From: an uncultured Clostridia bacterium
GTDB lineage: Bacteria > Bacillota > Clostridia > TANB77 > CAG-508
Assembly: GCA_947629045.1 (NCBI GenBank)
Contig: CANRCF010000015.1
Location: forward strand, 1 to 35,504
Length of the DNA: 35,504 bases
Direction: 5' to 3'
Of the stretch, positions 1 to 8,253 are shown piece by piece (the first letter of the stretch is position 1; each line of letters begins with the position of its first letter). The notes beneath the pieces were generated by a model that did not search any database, was not told the DNA's origin, and worked only from the letters and a program-made list of their open reading frames with translations. A program made the translations under genes and the position numbers.

Positions 1-16
1 ATATTGCTTTTAAATA

Positions 17-62
17 TGCATTTAATCGTACAAATTGCATTTACTTTACAGAATTGCATTTA
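17..62. repeat. Three 8-bp direct repeats with a 19-bp period
   Basis: TGCATTTA occurs three times (17-24, 36-43, 55-62) at an exact 19-bp spacing, close to two helical turns. This resembles a set of protein-binding sites, but the gene it might control lies beyond the left edge. The rest of the first 187 bases holds no gene other than the mazF terminator. Confidence 0.45.
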
Positions 63-149
63 ACTTTTCACTTGACGATTTTTTTGTATTAATAAAATCA
101 ATTAATATTTTTTTCAATCAATAAGTTTGGCTAAGTAGTAAAAAAAATT

Positions 150-177
150 AATGTAAGTAATTTTTTTACCTACATTA
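150..177 (-). terminator. Rho-independent terminator of mazF
   Basis: Read on the minus strand, an 11-bp stem (AATGTAGGTAA with TTACTTACATT) is followed by AA and a run of eight T. It starts a few bases after the mazF stop codon. Confidence 0.8.
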
Positions 178-187
178 ACTTGTTTAT

Positions 188-541
188 TTAATCATCATTG
201 ATACCAAAGCTAACCCCTAGTGCATTGTTGATTTGCGACATTATTTTTTCATCATCAATATGCCCTATTTTTTCCTTTAGTCTACTCTTATCTATAGTTC
301 TAATTTGTTCAGTTAATATTACTGATTCTGCTTTAAGTCCGCTTTGCTCTGGTTCTATTTCAATGTGGGTTGGAAGTCTTGCTTTTCCCATTTGTGAGGT
401 AATCGCTGCTGCGATTACTGTTGGGCTATGTTTGTTACCTATGTCATTTTGAATTATTAAAACAGGCCTTACTCCCCCTTGCTCTGAACCTATTACTGGG
501 CTTAAATCTGCATAAAACATATCTCCTCTTTTTACTACCAT
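188..541 (-). CDS. mazF: MazF/EndoA-type mRNA interferase toxin
   Basis: A PemK/MazF-family endoribonuclease that cleaves single-stranded mRNA in the cytoplasm. The 117 residues follow Bacillus EndoA closely: [21 protein letters not shown] near the N-terminus (catalytic Arg region), RPVLIIQND, the PTHIEIE loop and the [11 protein letters not shown] helix. I place the start at the ATG at 541, not at the GTG nine bases upstream, because AGGAG lies 8 bases before the ATG but directly abuts the GTG. In Bacillus and many clostridia the antitoxin gene (and often alr) sits just upstream; here the 5' neighbour is the GerS-like gene and the roughly 100 bases between hold no antitoxin ORF. An antitoxin, if any, must be elsewhere. 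The family call is firm; the orphan status is an observation of this window only. Confidence 0.93.
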   Translation of the reverse strand: MVVKRGDMFYADLSPVIGSEQGGVRPVLIIQNDIGNKHSPTVIAAAITSQMGKARLPTHIEIEPEQSGLKAESVILTEQIRTIDKSRLKEKIGHIDDEKIMSQINNALGVSFGINDD

Positions 542-649
542 CTTCTTCACTCCTAGTACATTTATATATTTGTTCGATATATTTTAAGGATTAGCAATAA
601 AAATATAGTTTTAGAGCAGATAACATTTTAATATTGTTTTTAATTTACT

Positions 650-1402
650 TCATCTTAATTTAAAAGCCAATACCTCTTCTTTTCCTAAACTATTTATTTT
701 TATCTCATTATATAATATGTAAACTAAGTTTTTTTGGTTCTTATCTTGTACGATAAGTTTCTCTATTTTACTATTTTGCTTATCAATAAATAGTTGTTTA
801 TATGAGGCATAAGGGTTTGAGCTTTCTAATTTTACTGTCATAATTACTTTATTATTTTCTTCATATATTTGATAGTTTCCACCGTTTTTCTTAGCTAATT
901 TATAGTCCTCTATAAATGAGTTCAACCAAAGGAAGTTATCTGTTAAATATGAGTAGTTTTCATAAACGGTGCTTAAATTTAATTTTGTGTTTTTAATAGT
1001 TAATTTTGTTCCATCATAAATTGTTTCTAAGCCTTGTATATTGCTTGGTTCTTCTATTACTTGTTTTTCTAAATTTGGGCTGGTGTAACTTTGCTTTAAC
1101 TTATATTGTGTAGTGTTTTTGTTGCTTTCTACTGTCATTACGATATCTGCTTCATACGAGCTAATGTTTAAAATATATTCTTCAATTTCTTGATTTGATT
1201 TGTTACTTAGATTATTTCCCAAATTTAATTTTTTATTACCTTTTTGACTAAAAAAGTAAATAAATATTAAAATAGCTATTATTAAAACTATCGTTAAAAT
1301 AATTATTGTTTTTTTTGATATGTTAATTTTTTCGCTTTCGTTTTGTAATATAGAGTTTTTCTTTTCTCCTTTTAACTTAAAGTTTCTTTGCTTTTGAGGC
1401 AA
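650..1402 (-). CDS. GerS-like membrane-anchored LolA-fold protein
   Basis: About 250 residues: a charged N-terminus, one membrane helix (about residues 32-51), then an exported domain with the pattern of LolA/GerS-type proteins (SYEADIVMTVESNKNTTQYK, later SNPYASYKQLFIDK). GerS of C. difficile activates the amidase CwlD during cortex modification; its gene lies in the alr-mazEF neighbourhood, and here the next gene is mazF, which supports the call. Unlike GerS, no lipobox cysteine is visible, so anchoring would be by the helix. The start is uncertain: TTG at 1402 has only a weak AGAG upstream, while the frame stays open further 5' through ATA and ATT codons next to a better AAAGGTG, so a non-canonical start or a base error is possible. 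Homology to GerS is my inference from pattern and context. Confidence 0.55.
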   Translation of the reverse strand: MPQKQRNFKLKGEKKNSILQNESEKINISKKTIIILTIVLIIAILIFIYFFSQKGNKKLNLGNNLSNKSNQEIEEYILNISSYEADIVMTVESNKNTTQYKLKQSYTSPNLEKQVIEEPSNIQGLETIYDGTKLTIKNTKLNLSTVYENYSYLTDNFLWLNSFIEDYKLAKKNGGNYQIYEENNKVIMTVKLESSNPYASYKQLFIDKQNSKIEKLIVQDKNQKNLVYILYNEIKINSLGKEEVLAFKLR

Positions 1403-1530
1403 ATTATAATCTCTATTTTTTCTAATTTCACCTTTTATTATTAGTCACCTCTCTTTACATCATATTTTTTCTGTTTCTTTTAAAATAAACTTTTATTATA
1501 ATTTTTACATTTCATAATAATTAAATAGAA

Positions 1531-1559
1531 ACAAAAAAGAATAGCTATTAACTATTCTT
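1531..1559 (-). terminator. Rho-independent terminator after dus
   Basis: On the minus strand an 8-bp stem (AAGAATAG with CTATTCTT) runs into TTTTTTG, 12 bases past the stop codon of the reconstructed dus gene. Its placement supports the C-terminal end that is obtained only after the second +1 shift. Confidence 0.75.
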
Positions 1560-1571
1560 TTCTATCTATAT

Positions 1572-2656
1572 TCATAAATTTTTGAAGTATTCTGTAATAC
1601 AAGCTTCTAACTCTGATTTAGTTTCTATTTCATTTATTTTTTGCCTAACAATACTTGCATTTGGTAAATTTTTTAAATAGTATGTCATGTACTTTCTCAT
1701 TTCTTTTATGCCTGTGTTTTCTCCTAAGAATTCTACTTGCATACTGATATGTTCTAAAATGATTTCTAATTTTTCTTTATTCGTTACTCTTGTAATTTCT
1801 TTTCCACTTAAATATTCTTGAATATCTCTAAAAATCCATGGATTTCCGAATTGAGCCTCTGCCTATCATTATTCCGTCTACACCAGTTTCTTCTAGCATT
1901 TTTTTAGCATCTTCTTTTGTTTTTATATCTCCATTTCCTATTACTGGTATAGAAACAGCTTCTTTTACTTTTTTAATAATTTGCATATCAACTTCACCAG
2001 AATAGAAGTCTTCTCTAGTTCTTCCATGAATAGTTATAGCTGAGGCTCCCACTTCTTCTGCTATTTTTGCTAATTCTATTGCTGTTACATTGTCTTTATC
2101 CCAGCCTTTTCTCATTTTTACTGTTACAGGAATTTTTGTAACTGCCATTTCCAAGTTTTGTCTAAGTGTTTTATTTAAATTATTTTTAATGTTATTATCT
2201 AAACTATATTCAAATTCTGCATTTTTTGTTTCAACTTTGTTTGCATTTTCTACAACTGTTTTTATTATATCTCTTGCAAGTTCTAGGTTTTGCATAAGCT
2301 TACAACCATCACCATTTTTTACTATTTTAGGTGCTGGGCATCCCATATTTATGTCTATGATGTCTGCTATTTTACTTACCTGTTTTGTAGCTTCTTTTAT
2401 TGCTTCTACGTCGTTTCCAAAAATTTGAACTGCAACTGGTCTTGTTTCATTTTCCATATTCAAAAGCTGATTCGTTTTTCCATCGTTATAAAAAAGACCT
2501 TTACTACTAACCATTTCAGTATATACTAATCCTGGTCCGGAATTTTTCGCATATTCTACGAAATGGCAGGTTTGTAATTCCTGCCATTGGAGCTAATAAT
2601 ATATTATTTTTTAATGTTACATTTCCTATTTTTAATTCATGTAAATAGTTATTCAT
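1572..2656 (-). CDS. dus: tRNA-dihydrouridine synthase, needs two +1 shifts at CGG
   Basis: A flavoenzyme (DusB-like) that reduces uridine to dihydrouridine in the tRNA D-loop. Read in three pieces joined at 2539 and 1848, it gives 360 residues: LAPMAGITNLPFRR at the N-terminus, then EKF-G-PGLVYTEMVSSKG, DINMGCPAPKIVKNGDG (active Cys), VTVKMRKGW, ITIHGRTREDFY, PVIGNGDI, GIMIGRG and GNPWIFRDIQEYL. Each conserved junction is complete only if one C is skipped at CGG; total length minus two bases is divisible by three. The family is usually near 320 residues; the surplus is mostly an Asn/Lys-rich insert before the KIPVTVKM strand. It follows rodA by about 105 bases. Without shifting, translation would stop after 46 codons. 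No other damage is seen, so I treat the gene as functional rather than as a pseudogene. Confidence 0.88.
1846..1848 (-). other. CGG +1 recoding site 2 in dus
   Basis: The zero frame reads TCA ATT CGG AAA TCC and stops five codons later. Skipping the C gives TCA ATT GGA AAT CCA TGG, which is the conserved GNPWIF of Dus enzymes. Confidence 0.85.
2537..2539 (-). other. CGG +1 recoding site 1 in dus
   Basis: Codon 40 is CGG in AAA TTC CGG ACC, with TGA seven codons on. Skipping the C gives TTC GGA CCA GGA, matching the family's F-G-x-G-L-V-x-T-E-M stretch. Confidence 0.87.
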
Positions 2657-2761
2657 TTATTTTCTTTATTTTATCCTTTACATTTTAATTCTATATATTA
2701 CTTTTATATTTACTTTTATAGCCTTTTTATTAATTCTGCTCTTATATTTAGTATTGTATAA

Positions 2762-3868
2762 TTACTCTACAAACAATGCTTTTTGCCTACGTCCACTAAT
2801 ATTTAATAAAATTGCAATTAAAATTAAATTAGTAAGAAGTGAGCTTCCACCATAACTTACAAATGGAAGTGGTATACCTGTAATTGGAAGTAATCCCATT
2901 GTCATTCCTATATTTTCTATCATGTGGAAGAAGAAAATTCCCGCTATTCCAATTGCTATATATGAGCCCAAATCATCCTTTGCAGTTTTTGCAACTTTTG
3001 TTGCTTTTATAATTAGAATGATATATAGCAAAATAACTGTACCTGCCATTATAAATCCCATCTCTTCACCTATTACAGCAAATATAAAGTCTGTGGTTTT
3101 TGGATATAAATAGCCTAGTTGTGTTTGATTTCCTTTTAATATTCCCATTCCAAAAGCTTCGCCTGCGCCTATTGCAAGCTTTGATTGTATTATGTTATAG
3201 CCTGCACCTCTTGGGTCTAAGTTTGGATTTAAGTATACATCAATTCTAGTTTTGGCGTGTTCTGGCAAGATAAAAAAGTAAGCTACTGGCACTAAAATTA
3301 CTATTAGCAAAAGTGCTGTAATAATATATCTTTTTCTTATTCCTGCTACATATAGCATAAAAATTAAAGCAAATAAAAATGCAAGTGCTGTTCCATAGTC
3401 TGGTTGTTTTATAATTAGTAAAACTGGAACACCAACTACTATAATGCTTAAAGCTAATCTCCATATTTTATTTATATCGTCTTTATCTCTTTTTTGCAAT
3501 TTTACAATTACTTGTGCTAAAAAAAGCACTATTGCTATCTTTGCAAATTCTGATGGTTGCATTGTAAATGGTCCTATGCTAAACCAACTTGTAGCACCAT
3601 TTATCGGCTCTGTGAATAAAACTGCTACAAGTAACAGCAAACTTGCGCCATAAATTATTGGTGATATTTTGGCTAAAAATTCATAATTTATTAAAACTAG
3701 TATTATAATGACTGGTATGCTTATTACCAGCCACATTATTTGCTTTTTTAATTCCTCATAATCTGAATTTTGAGTGGAAGAATATAGCGCAATTAAACCT
3801 ATTGCAATTAACAATATAGTACATACTAAAATTCCCCACTCAATATTGTGTAATAGTTTTTTTCTCAT
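2762..3868 (-). CDS. rodA: SEDS-family peptidoglycan glycosyltransferase RodA
   Basis: A polytopic SEDS protein that polymerises lipid II during cell elongation, with a class B PBP partner. About ten membrane helices are visible in 368 residues, with the family features: PSEFAKIAIVLFLA, KQPDYGTALAF, the GAGYNIIQSKLAIGAGEAFGMG loop, and the C-terminal ITGIPLPFVSYGGSSLLTN. I chose the ATG at 3868: it has AGAGG six bases upstream and leaves a 13-base gap after minE, while a further 5' ATG would overlap minE and has no ribosome site. Gene order minD-minE-rodA is common in clostridia, linking division-site placement and elongation in one transcript. Confidence 0.93.
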   Translation of the reverse strand: MRKKLLHNIEWGILVCTILLIAIGLIALYSSTQNSDYEELKKQIMWLVISIPVIIILVLINYEFLAKISPIIYGASLLLLVAVLFTEPINGATSWFSIGPFTMQPSEFAKIAIVLFLAQVIVKLQKRDKDDINKIWRLALSIIVVGVPVLLIIKQPDYGTALAFLFALIFMLYVAGIRKRYIITALLLIVILVPVAYFFILPEHAKTRIDVYLNPNLDPRGAGYNIIQSKLAIGAGEAFGMGILKGNQTQLGYLYPKTTDFIFAVIGEEMGFIMAGTVILLYIILIIKATKVAKTAKDDLGSYIAIGIAGIFFFHMIENIGMTMGLLPITGIPLPFVSYGGSSLLTNLILIAILLNISGRRQKALFVE

Positions 3869-3881
3869 TCGAAACCTCTTT

Positions 3882-4547
3882 TTATGAATTTGTTTCTGCT
3901 TCCAATTTTTGCTCACTTACTACTTCTTCTTTAGGTTCCTCTGTTTTTTCTTGTTTTTCTGTTACTTCTTCTTGTTGTAATTCTTCTGTTTTGGCTTCTT
4001 CTACTTCTGTTCTGTCTTGTTTAGTTTCATTTTGATTTGTTTCTTCTTGATTTGTTTTCTCTTGATTTAGTTCTTCATGTTTTGTTTCATCTTGCTTTTC
4101 TTCATTTTGTTTGCTATCTTCTTTTTCTATTTCTTTATTTGCTACTTCTTTATTTTGTTCTTCTTGTTTTTCTGGCTCTTGCTTTTTTTCTGTATTATTT
4201 TCTTTTTTATCATCTTTAATTACATTTGCTTGAGCATTTCCTACTTTTCTTGCTTCATCTTTGATTGTAATAATTGGAATGTTAGCATATAAAGCTGGTG
4301 CACCTATTGTACCATCTTCGTTTGTTTTATTTGTTAATTTTACATCAATTGCTTTTTCATCGATGTCTATGTATTTTTTAATTACTTCAATAATTTCTTG
4401 TCTCATCAATTCCAAAAAGTCGACTGATACATTAGCTCTATCTTGCATCAATACTAGATGCAATCTTTCCTTTGCCATAGTAGAGCTTTCTTTTGGATTA
4501 TTTTTTTTACTAAGCTTTTTAAAGAAACTTACAATGTTCTCAAACAT
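3882..4547 (-). CDS. minE: MinE with a long Glu/Gln-rich C-terminal tail
   Basis: Residues 1-90 are a normal MinE: an N-terminal amphipathic membrane-targeting segment (MFENIVSFFKKL), the MinD-binding strand (ERLHLVLMQDRA), and the dimer domain (LMRQEIIEVIKKYIDIDEKAIDVKL). MinE stimulates MinD ATPase and drives Min dynamics at the membrane. About 130 extra residues follow, almost wholly Glu, Lys, Gln, Asn and Thr with tandem EETNQ/EKTNQ-like units; this is probably disordered and is not part of ordinary MinE (about 90 residues). AGG-AGGT ribosome site lies before the ATG; minD is 22 bases upstream. The tail might be a spacer, an interaction region or a repeat expansion; nothing in the sequence decides. 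Confidence 0.88.
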   Translation of the reverse strand: MFENIVSFFKKLSKKNNPKESSTMAKERLHLVLMQDRANVSVDFLELMRQEIIEVIKKYIDIDEKAIDVKLTNKTNEDGTIGAPALYANIPIITIKDEARKVGNAQANVIKDDKKENNTEKKQEPEKQEEQNKEVANKEIEKEDSKQNEEKQDETKHEELNQEKTNQEETNQNETKQDRTEVEEAKTEELQQEEVTEKQEKTEEPKEEVVSEQKLEAETNS

Positions 4548-4569
4548 AATTTACCTCCAATAGTAGTAT

Positions 4570-5364
4570 TTATTTTCTTTTAAAAATTCGCTTCAGTTTA
4601 GTAAAAAATCCTTTTTCTTCTCCTGGAATTGTAATTTCTACATTCTCGCCTAAAATTCTACTTGCGATTTCTATGTATGCCTTTCCAGATGGTGCTTTAT
4701 GATTTGTTACTACTGGTTCTCCTTTGTTAGTTTGAGTAATAATGAATTCATCGTCCGGTACTACACCTATTAAGTCTATTGATAATAAGTCAACTATATC
4801 ATCTACATCCATCATTTCTCCTTTTTTAACCATGTTTGGTCTTAAACGGTTTATAACAAGCTCTGGATTTTTAATATCAGAAGCTTCAAGAAGACCTATA
4901 ATTCTATCTGCATCACGAATTGCTGAAATTTCTGCTGTTGTAACAACAATTGCACGATTTGCCCCTGCTATTGCATTTTTAAAGCCTTGCTCTATTCCTG
5001 CTGGGCAATCTATTAAAATATAGTCAAATTCTTCTTTTAATTTTTCTATTAATTCCTTCATTTGTTCTTCATTTACTGCACTTTTATCTCTTGTTTGGGC
5101 TGCTGGAAGTAAAAACAATTCTTCAAAACGCTTGTCTTTTATAAGAGCTTGTCTTAATTTGCATTTTTCTTCCACAACATCTACAATATCATATACTATT
5201 CTGTTTTCTAATCCCATAACAACATCAAGATTTCTTAAACCAATGTCGGTGTCTATTAGTATTACTTTTTTTCCTCTTAATGCTAGTGCTGAACCAACAT
5301 TTGCTGTAGTTGTAGTTTTTCCAACTCCACCTTTTCCTGATGTGACTACTATAACTTCTCCCAT
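4570..5364 (-). CDS. minD: Septum-site determining ATPase MinD
   Basis: A ParA/MinD ATPase of 264 residues that cycles on the membrane and positions division. Visible: deviant Walker A GKGGVGKTTT at 10-19, switch I DTDIGLRNLD, switch II IDCPAGIEQGF, and the C-terminal amphipathic membrane helix (FFTKLKRIFKRK). A strong AAGGAGGAGG ribosome site precedes the ATG. It begins the minD-minE-rodA transcript. minC, which normally precedes minD, is not here: the upstream neighbour is an unrelated LamG protein. The inhibitor may be encoded elsewhere or be missing. Confidence 0.96.
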   Translation of the reverse strand: MGEVIVVTSGKGGVGKTTTTANVGSALALRGKKVILIDTDIGLRNLDVVMGLENRIVYDIVDVVEEKCKLRQALIKDKRFEELFLLPAAQTRDKSAVNEEQMKELIEKLKEEFDYILIDCPAGIEQGFKNAIAGANRAIVVTTAEISAIRDADRIIGLLEASDIKNPELVINRLRPNMVKKGEMMDVDDIVDLLSIDLIGVVPDDEFIITQTNKGEPVVTNHKAPSGKAYIEIASRILGENVEITIPGEEKGFFTKLKRIFKRK

Positions 5365-5422
5365 GTTTCCTCCTCCTTAATTTTGGGCTTGTATTTATAA
5401 AAATGCAATATTAACGGTTATT

Positions 5423-5451
5423 ATTATATACGAAAATCATATAAAAATCAA
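5423..5451 (-). promoter_or_regulatory. Sigma-A type promoter of minD
   Basis: On the minus strand TTGATT and TATAAT are separated by exactly 17 bases, about 60 bases upstream of the minD start. Confidence 0.75.
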
Positions 5452-5546
5452 TGTTTCATATAAAAAAAGTGTAGTTATTTTTAATTTAAAATATCTATTG
5501 TGTTTTTTATATATAATTATTTCATTTTTTATCATAATTAACAACA

Positions 5547-5587
5547 AAAAATGGATTCTATAATATTATTTTTTAGAATCCATTTTT
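5547..5587 (-). terminator. Terminator of the LamG protein gene
   Basis: A 14-bp perfect stem (AAAAATGGATTCTA with TAGAATCCATTTTT) starts just after the stop codon of the upstream gene; A/T runs on both sides could let it act in both directions. Confidence 0.8.
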
Positions 5588-5590
5588 AAT

Positions 5591-6472
5591 TTAATAATTT
5601 TCTAAATCTATTTGATAATTATGTTTTATTTCTTCATCATTTAATAGACGATTATATATCATAAAATTATTAATTTTACCTACAAAATATCTATCATCAC
5701 CCTCATAAGATCTTCCTAGCCAAAATTGTTCTAATGGTCTAATTGGATTAGTATCTTTTTTTTCTTTTCCTACTAGTTCACCATTTATATATACTTTTGT
5801 TCCAATACTTGAATCCATTTGAACTGCTAGTGAAATTTTATTATTAATAGTTGTATTACCATCTATTTTTGCCACATTACTATTATATCCCAAGCTAAGT
5901 ACATTTCCACCACTAGTATCTCCATATTGAGCAACAATTCCTGTAATATCATTATCCGAGCCACTATGATTTCCAAAAAGTCCTCTATAATTTTCAGCTT
6001 TTTGTGAATAAAAACACATTTCTATTGTAATTGGTCCATTTAATTTGCTTTGTAAATTTGATACCTGACCAAAATCATTTACTCCATCAAAATTTAAAGC
6101 ATTATCGCTCCAACCACTAGATGACGTTTTGTCAAAATTAGATAAAGTTAAATCATATCCATTTCCTGTAAGGTCCTTCCATGTTTCTGTATCATTGCTA
6201 TGTCCTGTACCAGTATTATTTATTGCATCATATTGTAAAATCAAGCCACTTTTAATATGATTACTTTCATATTGCCTTTGTGCGTATATTTCTTCTACTT
6301 TATCGTTATCTTTTTTATATGCTTCTATAATTTTTACTATTGTTTTTAGTTGTCCTTTTCGTACTGATGTTGCTGTAAAAAATAATCCTGTCAATATAAA
6401 TATATAACATAACATAGTAACAATTACATAAACTGTCATCGAACCTTTTTGATTTTTAAACCAATTTTTCAT
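5591..6472 (-). CDS. Pseudopilin-like protein with LamG/concanavalin-like domain
   Basis: 293 residues. The N-terminus (NQKGSMTVYVIVTMLCYIFILTGLFF) resembles a type IV pilin/TadE-like segment with one membrane helix; a short helical linker follows, and residues from about 75 form a LamG/concanavalin A-like jelly roll (LILQYDAINN, ALNFDGVNDFGQV, ITIEMCFYSQ, VYINGELVG, FWLGRSYEGDDRYFVGKINNFMIYNRLLNDEEI). Such domains bind glycans or proteins outside the cell. GGGAG ribosome site before the ATG. It stands alone between cca and minD with its own terminator. The ligand cannot be inferred. Confidence 0.7.
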   Translation of the reverse strand: MKNWFKNQKGSMTVYVIVTMLCYIFILTGLFFTATSVRKGQLKTIVKIIEAYKKDNDKVEEIYAQRQYESNHIKSGLILQYDAINNTGTGHSNDTETWKDLTGNGYDLTLSNFDKTSSSGWSDNALNFDGVNDFGQVSNLQSKLNGPITIEMCFYSQKAENYRGLFGNHSGSDNDITGIVAQYGDTSGGNVLSLGYNSNVAKIDGNTTINNKISLAVQMDSSIGTKVYINGELVGKEKKDTNPIRPLEQFWLGRSYEGDDRYFVGKINNFMIYNRLLNDEEIKHNYQIDLENY

Positions 6473-6583
6473 CTGTATTTTCTCCCTTTATAATTTTTTT
6501 CATTTTATTTGCAATACATCAATTATATCTTAATTTAAAAAATTATTACTGTCAATATTATTAAATTATTTTATTTGAAATTA

Positions 6584-6693
6584 ACTTAAAAATATTATGT
6601 TTTGTAAGTACCGCTTAAGCGTCCTAAGCGAAGCGCGTTTGGAGCAACTTTATGCCCAGACAGCAAGGTGCAAAAAACATAATATTTTTAAGT
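6584..6693. repeat. Intergenic hairpin element, copy A
   Basis: A 20-bp perfect inverted repeat (6584-6603 with 6674-6693; begins ACTTAAAAATATTATG) encloses about 70 bases of unusually GC-rich sequence. The interior shares a core AGCGAAGYGCGTTTGGAGCA and the octamer GACAGCAA with copy B at 8254-8400, but the arms of the two copies are unrelated. It lies between the LamG gene and cca and may also serve as the cca terminator. Confidence 0.75.
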
Positions 6694-6707
6694 ATAAATT
6701 TAGATTA

Positions 6708-7988
6708 TTACTCTATATTTTGAAAATTTTTAACCCAATTTATTCTTTCTTCTCTTAAATATTTTGCAAAATTTTCTCCTGATAAATCTTTTATTCCTTT
6801 ATACTTTTCTTGCAAAAATTTTCCGTCTATTTTTTCTATACACTCTTTTCCTATTTTTGCAAATTTAATTTCATTTAAACTTTGCTCCAAATTTTTTTCT
6901 CCTCTTGCTTTGTCGCATGCAACAACTATTTTTAAGCCTTCTAAACCTAATATAGTTTTTGAAACTTCTTGAATTAGGTCCACCTGTTTTGGTACTGTCA
7001 TTTTTTCAAAAATTCCTGCCTTCATGTGCCATTTTGCTGCAGTTTTACCACATTTCTCCCATGACTTTGGAACTCCTATTCTTCTAGATAAATCTACTAC
7101 TAGTTTTACTCCTCTTTCATCATGCCCATAATGATGTGGCAAAATTTCTTTAGGAGTATTTCCTTTACCTAAATCATGTACTAATGAGCTGTACCTAATT
7201 TCTAAATCATCTGTTAATTTTGCACTATTATCAACTACCATTAGTGTATGGTTATAGCTATCTCCTTCAGGATGATATTTTTCGGGTTGTACCTTTCCTA
7301 TCAAATTGTATATTTCTAAAAAGTGGACATCTAAAACTTCTGCTTCTTTTAATGTTTCAAAGAAAATTGATGGTTTATTTGCCCCTAATGCTTTCTTAAA
7401 TTCCGTAAATACCCTTTCTTTTGAAAGTGTATTAAGCTCATTTTTCAATTTTCTCATACTATTTAATGTTTCTTTATCTACTGAAAATTCTAAACTTGCT
7501 GCGAATCTTGCTACTCTATATACTCTTAACGGGTCTTCAATAAATGCATCTGTTGTTTTTCTTAAAATTTTATTTTCTATATCCTTCCTGCCATTAAATG
7601 GATCTATAATTTCTCCTGTTAAAACGTTTTGTGCTATGCTATTTATAGTTAAATCCCTTCTTGCTAAATCTTCTTCTATTGTAATTTTCTCGTCAGTATC
7701 AAATTCAAATGCTTTGTGCCCTGCTCCTATTTTTCTTTCTTTTCTAGCAAGTGCAAATTCAACATTATCTATTATGAATACAGGAAAATCTTTACCTTGA
7801 ACTTTGGCTTGTGCAAAAATTTTTTGAAACTTCTCTTTTGAAATTCCAGTAACGCAATAATCTTCGTCTGTAACTGGTATTCCTAATAATTTATTTCTAA
7901 TTGCTCCTCCAACTAAGTACAAAGTTCCACTATTTTCTTTTATTTTATATGCAATTTCTTTAATTCTATCTTGTTTTATTTCTTGCAT
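6708..7988 (-). CDS. cca: CCA tRNA nucleotidyltransferase
   Basis: Class II CCA-adding enzyme, which builds or repairs the 3' CCA of tRNAs. In about 426 residues: head-domain LYLVGGAIRNKLLG, the EDYCVTG metal-binding strand, DLARRDLTINSIAQN, the EDPLRVYRVARFAASL motif, then an HD domain (HTLMVVDNSAKL, LVHDLGKG, HHYGHDERG). The HD domain implies an added phosphohydrolase-type activity as in some family members. I prefer the ATG at 7988 with GGGAG five bases upstream over an ATG four codons earlier without such a site. It is transcribed away from the oxidoreductase operon. One oddity: the DxD motif reads DED rather than DLDL-type. Confidence 0.92.
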   Translation of the reverse strand: MQEIKQDRIKEIAYKIKENSGTLYLVGGAIRNKLLGIPVTDEDYCVTGISKEKFQKIFAQAKVQGKDFPVFIIDNVEFALARKERKIGAGHKAFEFDTDEKITIEEDLARRDLTINSIAQNVLTGEIIDPFNGRKDIENKILRKTTDAFIEDPLRVYRVARFAASLEFSVDKETLNSMRKLKNELNTLSKERVFTEFKKALGANKPSIFFETLKEAEVLDVHFLEIYNLIGKVQPEKYHPEGDSYNHTLMVVDNSAKLTDDLEIRYSSLVHDLGKGNTPKEILPHHYGHDERGVKLVVDLSRRIGVPKSWEKCGKTAAKWHMKAGIFEKMTVPKQVDLIQEVSKTILGLEGLKIVVACDKARGEKNLEQSLNEIKFAKIGKECIEKIDGKFLQEKYKGIKDLSGENFAKYLREERINWVKNFQNIE

Positions 7989-8158
7989 AAATGCTCCCAT
8001 TTTTTATTTCAACTTTTTTATAATGCAGAATAAATTTTTAATTTGTGTTTATATTTAAAATTTATATTCTTTTAAAAATATTATACCCTTTAAATAGTTT
8101 TTTTACAAATCATTTTGCGATTTTATTAAAATCTATTATATATTACATTTCAAAGTGT

Positions 8159-8187
8159 AAAGCTAAAAATATTATGTTTTTAGCTTT
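8159..8187. repeat. Short hairpin sharing sequence with element A arm
   Basis: AAAGCTAAAAA pairs with TTTTTAGCTTT around a 7-base loop. Seventeen bases across it (TAAAAATATTATGTTTT) are identical to the left arm of the hairpin element at 6584-6693. It lies in the 530-base space between the divergent cca and porC, which otherwise holds hairpin element B and the porC promoter. Confidence 0.5.
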
Positions 8188-8253
8188 ATAACTTTAAATT
8201 TCAATTGTTTACATTTATTTTAATTAAAATATATTATATAATAATGTTTTTTA

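Noticed and set aside
3869..3916. rodA starting at 3916 and overlapping minE
   Set aside because: No ribosome site there; AGAGG stands before the ATG at 3868, just after the minE stop.
7306..7800. Plus-strand 164-codon frame inside cca
   Set aside because: Lies wholly opposite conserved motifs of CCA-adding enzyme; no ribosome site.
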